Shown here one piece after another: positions 6,698-7,698 of a DNA stretch of 7,698 nucleotides. The notes below the pieces were generated by a model, which did no database searches, was not told the DNA's origin, and worked only from the letters and a program-made list of their open reading frames with translations. Each line of letters starts with the position of its first letter. The stretch's first letter is position 1. Both the position numbers and the translations under genes were made by a program. Source of the DNA: Gallionellaceae bacterium CG11_big_fil_rev_8_21_14_0_20_60_62 (GTDB lineage: Bacteria; Pseudomonadota; Gammaproteobacteria; Burkholderiales; Gallionellaceae); the NCBI GenBank assembly GCA_002787455.1, contig PCWU01000040.1:1-7698 (forward strand), read 5' to 3'.

Positions 6698-7698
6698 GGC
6701 GACCCCGCTTGCCGTTTCCGCACCGCCGCGACGAATCTTTCCGCGCGGTGCAGATAGTTGCGGTACATATCGAAACTTGCGCACGCCGGAGAGAGCAGAA
6801 CCGCGTCGCCGCGCTGTGCCTGCGCGGCGGCCAGCGCCACCGCCTCGTCCATATCGCGCGCATGCAACAGGGGTTTGCCGCAACCGGCCAGCGCCTGCCC
6901 GATCAACAGCGCATCGCGCCCGACCAGCACCGCCGCCCGCGCGTATTGCGCCACCGCTGCCCGCAGCGGGGTGAAATCCTGCCCCTTGCCGTCGCCGCCA
7001 AGGATAATCACTGCCGGCTTGCCCAACCCCTTGAGCGCGGCCTCGGTCGCGCCGACGTTGGTGCCCTTGGAATCATCGTAAAAAGTCACGCCATTGATCT
7101 CCGCGACGCGCTCCACCCGGTGCGGCAATCCCTTGAAGGCGCGCAACGCGCTCAACAGTGGCGCCAGCGGCAGCCCGAGCGAGCGGCACAGTGCCAGCGC
7201 GGCGAGCGCATTCGCCACGTTATGCAACCCGCTCACCCGCAATTCATCGGCGCGCATGATCTTGCGCGCACCCTGCATCAGCCAGATATGCGCGCCTTCG
7301 CGGATGATTCCCCAGTCGTTTGCGCCAGGCGGAGGATTCAGGCCGAAACTGAACTGCCTGCGCCCGGCAAGTTTCATCGCCGCACTGCGTGCGTCGTCGC
7401 GGTTCAGCACTTGCACCCCGCGACCCTGGAAAATGCGTGCCTTGGCTGCAGCGTAGCCATCCATCCCTGCATAACGGTCGAGATGGTCTTCCGTGACATT
7501 GAGCACCGCCGCCGCATCCGCATCCAGCGTGGCAGTCGTCTCCAGCTGAAAGCTGGAGAGTTCCAGTACCCATACCTGCGGCTGTTGCGTGCGGGCGCGC
7601 AGGGCATCCAGCACCGCCGGCGAGATGTTGCCCGCCACCTGCGTGTCCAGTCCCGCCGCCGCGCACATCGCGCCAACCATGCTGGTGACCGTGGTCTT
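6691..7698 (-). CDS. murD: MurD, UDP-N-acetylmuramoyl-L-alanine:D-glutamate ligase (5'-truncated by window edge)
   Basis: Cytoplasmic ATP-dependent ligase that adds D-Glu to UDP-MurNAc-L-Ala. The window holds the last 335 residues. The frame is open to the window end and starts inside the Mur-ligase P-loop (KTTVTS, the tail of GKTT), so the N-terminal UDP-binding domain, about 115 residues in relatives, lies outside. Visible family motifs, numbered from the first residue in the window: ELSSFQLE (about 45-52), [10 protein letters not shown] with the metal/ATP-site His (about 66-75), YAAAKARIF with the Lys expected to be carbamylated (about 82-90), [26 protein letters not shown], and the C-terminal [21 protein letters not shown] region with the Ser and Phe that contact D-Glu. 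It ends SPC-TAA. The stop lies 4 nt inside the ftsW start region (7-nt overlap), which suggests coupling. No frameshift or missing key residue is seen. MurD rather than MurC, MurE or MurF follows from the SPACASFD motif and its place before ftsW. Confidence 0.98.
   Translation of the reverse strand, partial: KTTVTSMVGAMCAAAGLDTQVAGNISPAVLDALRARTQQPQVWVLELSSFQLETTATLDADAAAVLNVTEDHLDRYAGMDGYAAAKARIFQGRGVQVLNRDDARSAAMKLAGRRQFSFGLNPPPGANDWGIIREGAHIWLMQGARKIMRADELRVSGLHNVANALAALALCRSLGLPLAPLLSALRAFKGLPHRVERVAEINGVTFYDDSKGTNVGATEAALKGLGKPAVIILGGDGKGQDFTPLRAAVAQYARAAVLVGRDALLIGQALAGCGKPLLHARDMDEAVALAAAQAQRGDAVLLSPACASFDMYRNYLHRAERFVAAVRKRQAGSPC

Noticed and set aside
5538..6863. The murG reading frame stays open for about 1.3 kb upstream, which could suggest a giant 815-residue fusion protein
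   Set aside because: The upstream part is the out-of-frame reading of ftsW and is Arg/Gly/Ala-rich without domains. MurG begins at a normal ATG with the family N-terminus and an ATGA overlap.
6698..6883. N-terminal extension of FtsW from an ATG at 6883
   Set aside because: The extra 62 residues are the out-of-frame reading of murD, rich in Arg and Gly. ATG 6697 gives a normal FtsW tail.
7318..7347. MurD stretch [12 protein letters not shown] as a possible third repeat copy
   Set aside because: It contains a Pro-run but not the C-rich/G-rich palindrome. The DNA does not align with the other two copies, and a variable loop before DWGI is normal in MurD.

Overview
The window is a slice of a classical division and cell wall (dcw) cluster, all on the minus strand. 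In transcription order (from high to low coordinates) it reads murD (5' end outside the window), ftsW, murG, murC, murB, ddl, ftsQ, ftsA (3' end outside the window). GC content is high and gene order is that of proteobacterial dcw clusters. The protein sequences (for example MurC with RYGEI...[10 protein letters not shown] and [16 protein letters not shown], a short type II-like MurB, a short FtsQ) look betaproteobacterial to me, perhaps the Nitrosomonadales/Gallionella-like group. That placement is from memory of family sequences, not from a search.

Layout: murD 7698-6691, ftsW 6697-5534, murG 5537-4416, murC 4419-2962, murB 2965-2048, ddl 2051-1137, ftsQ 1147-461, ftsA 445-1. Packing is extreme. 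There are four 4-nt start/stop overlaps (ATGA at ftsW/murG, murG/murC and murC/murB; GTGA at murB/ddl), a 7-nt overlap at murD/ftsW, an 11-nt overlap at ddl/ftsQ, and a single 15-nt gap at ftsQ/ftsA that holds only a strong Shine-Dalgarno. No stretch over 15 bases is non-coding on the minus strand, and I see no terminator, tRNA, CRISPR array or insertion sequence.

The genes work as one pathway. MurC adds L-Ala and MurD adds D-Glu to UDP-MurNAc, which MurB makes by reduction. Ddl supplies D-Ala-D-Ala. MurG makes lipid II. FtsW polymerises lipid II at the septum. FtsQ and FtsA are the divisome scaffold and the membrane tether for FtsZ. The overlaps imply translational coupling within a polycistronic message.

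The one non-routine signal is a pair of related GC-rich repeat copies (about 42 nt each, same orientation, same reading frame, about 31 of 42 positions identical by hand). One lies inside murC (3394-3435) and one inside murG (4869-4910). They encode low-complexity Pro/Gly peptides ([12 protein letters not shown] in Mur[13 protein letters not shown] in MurC) exactly where these proteins are longer than their relatives. This looks like a small palindromic element that inserts in frame into essential genes. The murG copy also forms a 9-bp hairpin and a four-run G-quadruplex motif. The murC copy carries a 7-G run just upstream of a second perfect inverted repeat.
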